DNA from: Roseinatronobacter domitianus
GTDB lineage: Bacteria; Pseudomonadota; Alphaproteobacteria; Rhodobacterales; Rhodobacteraceae
Reading direction: 5' to 3'
NCBI RefSeq assembly: GCF_023336755.1
Contig: NZ_JALZWP010000003.1
Location: 186,001-250,000 of the forward strand
DNA length: 64,000 nt
Numbering within the stretch: position 1 is the stretch's first letter; every line of letters begins with the position of its first letter. Of the stretch, positions 62,476 to 64,000 are shown piece after piece. Under the pieces are notes generated by a model that saw only the letters and a program-made list of their open reading frames with translations, made no database searches and was not told where the DNA came from. The translations under genes were made by a program, and so were the position numbers.

Positions 62476-63353
62476 GCAGACCACTCCATCCGGGCCTGCA
62501 TGCATTGATGGTTCGCTGTGGCGGCGACGCTGAACAGGTCAACCGCCGGGGCGGCGACGTCCATCTGGCCAACAAGGGCGGTGTCCTCTGTGTGGAACAT
62601 CGGGTGCACTCCTTTGAAGCGGAAGCGTTTGGGGGCCTGCCCGGTATGGCGGCAGGCGGCGTCCATCAGCAGGCAGGCCTGCATCGGGCCATGCACGATC
62701 AGGGCCGGGTATTTCTCCACCTCACGCGCGTAGGGCATGTCGTAATGAATGCGGTGCGCGTTGAAGGTGACGGCGGAAAAGCGGAATAGGCGCGCTTCGT
62801 TCATCGGCACGACCTCGTGGAAATCGGGGGTGTCCGGCGCAGGAATGGCACGGGGCGGGCGAAACGTGTCGGGCATGTCCAGATAGACGATGTCCTGTTC
62901 TTCTCGGATGGACCCGTTCTTGCCGTGCAGATCATGGCCAACCCGCACGAAGAACATCGACCCTGTCGTGCCCTGCTTTTCGGTCACGGCCAGAATTTCG
63001 GACCGGCGGTGCAAGACCTCGCCCACCTCCAGCGCGCCCGACCATTCCAGCTTGCCCCCCGCCCACATGCGGCGCGGATAAGGTAAGGGCGGCAGGAAGC
63101 CCCCCAGTGCCGGATGGCCATCGGTGCCAAGCTCTGACAGCGGAACGAATTCCGGGAACGCGATCCAGTGCCACAGGGGCGGCAGGGGCGCGCCCACGCG
63201 CAGGTCATGCGCAGGGGATGATGCGTGCGAAAGCGTCGCGCCCATCATCCCCGCCAAGTTCTGCGTCAGCGCGCCATCATGTTCTTCCACGCGGCCGACC
63301 CATGCTTGCGGATCGGCCACGGCTTTATCTTCATACCCTTTGGGGTGCATCAT
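62472..63353 (-). CDS. meh: Mesaconyl-C4-CoA hydratase (MaoC/FAS1-like dehydratase)
   Basis: 293 residues. The N-terminal part has PLPPLWHWIAFPEFVPLSEL and GGFLPPLPYPRRMWAGG, followed by a hot-dog core with the catalytic Asp/His region FNAHRIHYDMPYAREVE near 215-231 and ALIVHGPMQACLLMDA. This FAS1-like two-hot-dog layout is that of Meh/HTD2 proteins. Meh hydrates mesaconyl-C4-CoA to citramalyl-CoA. Its start overlaps the upstream ligase stop (ATGA) and its stop overlaps the mct start, which supports a shared pathway. General 3-hydroxyacyl-ACP/CoA dehydratase is the alternative. Confidence 0.7.
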   Translation of the reverse strand: MMHPKGYEDKAVADPQAWVGRVEEHDGALTQNLAGMMGATLSHASSPAHDLRVGAPLPPLWHWIAFPEFVPLSELGTDGHPALGGFLPPLPYPRRMWAGGKLEWSGALEVGEVLHRRSEILAVTEKQGTTGSMFFVRVGHDLHGKNGSIREEQDIVYLDMPDTFRPPRAIPAPDTPDFHEVVPMNEARLFRFSAVTFNAHRIHYDMPYAREVEKYPALIVHGPMQACLLMDAACRHTGQAPKRFRFKGVHPMFHTEDTALVGQMDVAAPAVDLFSVAATANHQCMQARMEWSA

Positions 63354-64000
63354 GCAGCAGCCTTTTTGCCAAGGATTTCTGCCACCGTCACCCCCATGGA
63401 GGACGGATTCGGCGCGACCTTGATGCCTGCTTCCTGCAGGATGACAACCTTTTCCTGCGCACTTTCGCCAAAGGCAGAGATGATTGCGCCCGCATGGCCC
63501 ATCTTGCGGCCCTTGGGCGCGGACAGCCCGGCAATATAGGCCGCGACCGGTTTGGTCATGTGATCGCGGATATATTCGGCGGCTTCGGCTTCCTGCGGGC
63601 CACCGATTTCGCCAATCATCATCACCGCGTCGGTGTCGGGGTCGTTCTCGAACAGTTCCAGAATATCCTTGAAGCTGGAGCCGTTGATCGGGTCGCCACC
63701 GATGCCGACAGAGGTCGAAACACCGATGCCCAGTTCTTTCATCTGGCTTGCCGCTTCATAGCCCAGCGTGCCAGAGCGCCCCACGATGCCCACGCGCCCC
63801 GGCATGTAGATATGCGGCGGCATGATGCCCATAAAGCCCACGCCGGGGCTGATAACGCCCGCGCAATTCGGCCCGATCAGGCGCATTTTGCGGGTTTCCT
63901 TGTAGCGGCGCAGGAAGCGTTTGACCTTCATCATATCTTGCGCCGGGATACCGTCGGCCACGCTGACCGCCACGCGAATGCCCGCATCCGCCGCTTCCAT
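63350..64000 (-). CDS. mtkB: Malate-CoA ligase alpha subunit (MtkB/SucD-like), C-terminal 216 residues
   Basis: The start lies beyond the window; about 80 N-terminal residues are missing. [78 protein letters not shown] and the phospho-His loop MGHAGAIIS are present. PAQDMM and [10 protein letters not shown] match Methylobacterium MtkB more than housekeeping SucD. The enzyme makes malyl-CoA from malate, ATP and CoA with a beta subunit, expected just upstream. Translationally coupled to meh. Succinyl-CoA ligase alpha is the alternative. Confidence 0.75.
   Translation of the reverse strand: MEAADAGIRVAVSVADGIPAQDMMKVKRFLRRYKETRKMRLIGPNCAGVISPGVGFMGIMPPHIYMPGRVGIVGRSGTLGYEAASQMKELGIGVSTSVGIGGDPINGSSFKDILELFENDPDTDAVMMIGEIGGPQEAEAAEYIRDHMTKPVAAYIAGLSAPKGRKMGHAGAIISAFGESAQEKVVILQEAGIKVAPNPSSMGVTVAEILGKKAAA

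Overview
The window is a piece of chromosome from a motile alphaproteobacterium of the order Rhodobacterales (Rhodobacteraceae). This is inferred from high GC, from protein-level similarity to Rhodobacter/Roseobacter-type genes, and from family-typical gene neighbourhoods: hflK-hflC-DUF2065-degP, deacetylase-xseB-ispA-dxs, flagellin-flaF-flbT-DUF1217, and tesA divergent from an ABC pair. No rRNA, tRNA, CRISPR array or replication origin was recognised.

Layout. 1-4.4 kb (minus): addB (cut by the window edge), tsaE, a PAS sensor-like membrane protein and a [2Fe-2S] ferredoxin. 4.5-11.7 kb: a secreted peptidoglycan-binding protein (plus), then a minus-strand block with degP, DUF2065, hflC, hflK, glutathione reductase, rpiA and a small lipoprotein cytochrome c. 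11.8-21.9 kb: L-serine dehydratase, a glycosyltransferase-like protein, cutA, a glyoxalase-fold protein, ileS preceded by a tiny isoleucine-rich ORF and hairpin, DUF2798, an SDR, an iron-sulfur photolyase/cryptochrome and a HisC-like aminotransferase. 21.9-27.9 kb: flagellar genes (flgD, fliK, rod-binding protein, flagellin, flaF, flbT, DUF1217). 28.2-34.8 kb: a glucose-type ABC importer divergent from a two-component system, with a tandem heptamer repeat between them. 34.8-38.6 kb: membrane cytochrome c, AcuI-type reductase and an SLC13/TrkA-C transporter. 38.6-39.7 kb: a low-GC islet with one PdxH-like gene. 39.7-53.1 kb: housekeeping genes (spermidine-synthase-like, metallopeptidase, gltX, tesA, ABC pair, dxs-ispA-xseB-deacetylase, amn, HU).

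53.2-64 kb is the most distinctive part. On the plus strand lie a thiolase, an acyl-CoA synthetase and a PPC/DUF296-like protein. Converging on them from the right are three translationally coupled minus-strand genes that look like malate-CoA ligase alpha (mtkB), mesaconyl-C4-CoA hydratase (meh) and mesaconyl-CoA C1-C4 CoA transferase (mct). These belong to the glyoxylate-assimilating half of the 3-hydroxypropionate bicycle. Between the two groups sits a roughly 4.3-kb decayed Mu-like transposable prophage: a truncated transposase, a frameshifted small gene, split gemA, a Mor-like activator, truncated major head protein gpT, protease/scaffold gpI (in the order T then I) and a helix-turn-helix protein.

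Most promising for novelty: the candidate attenuator in front of ileS (15-codon ORF with five Ile codons plus a perfect 10-bp stem), the mosaic lower-GC patch inside ileS, the mtkB-meh-mct operon, the divergent importer/two-component regulon with its candidate operator, and the repeat-bracketed low-GC islet. All identifications come from reading sequence and recalled family features; no database search was run.
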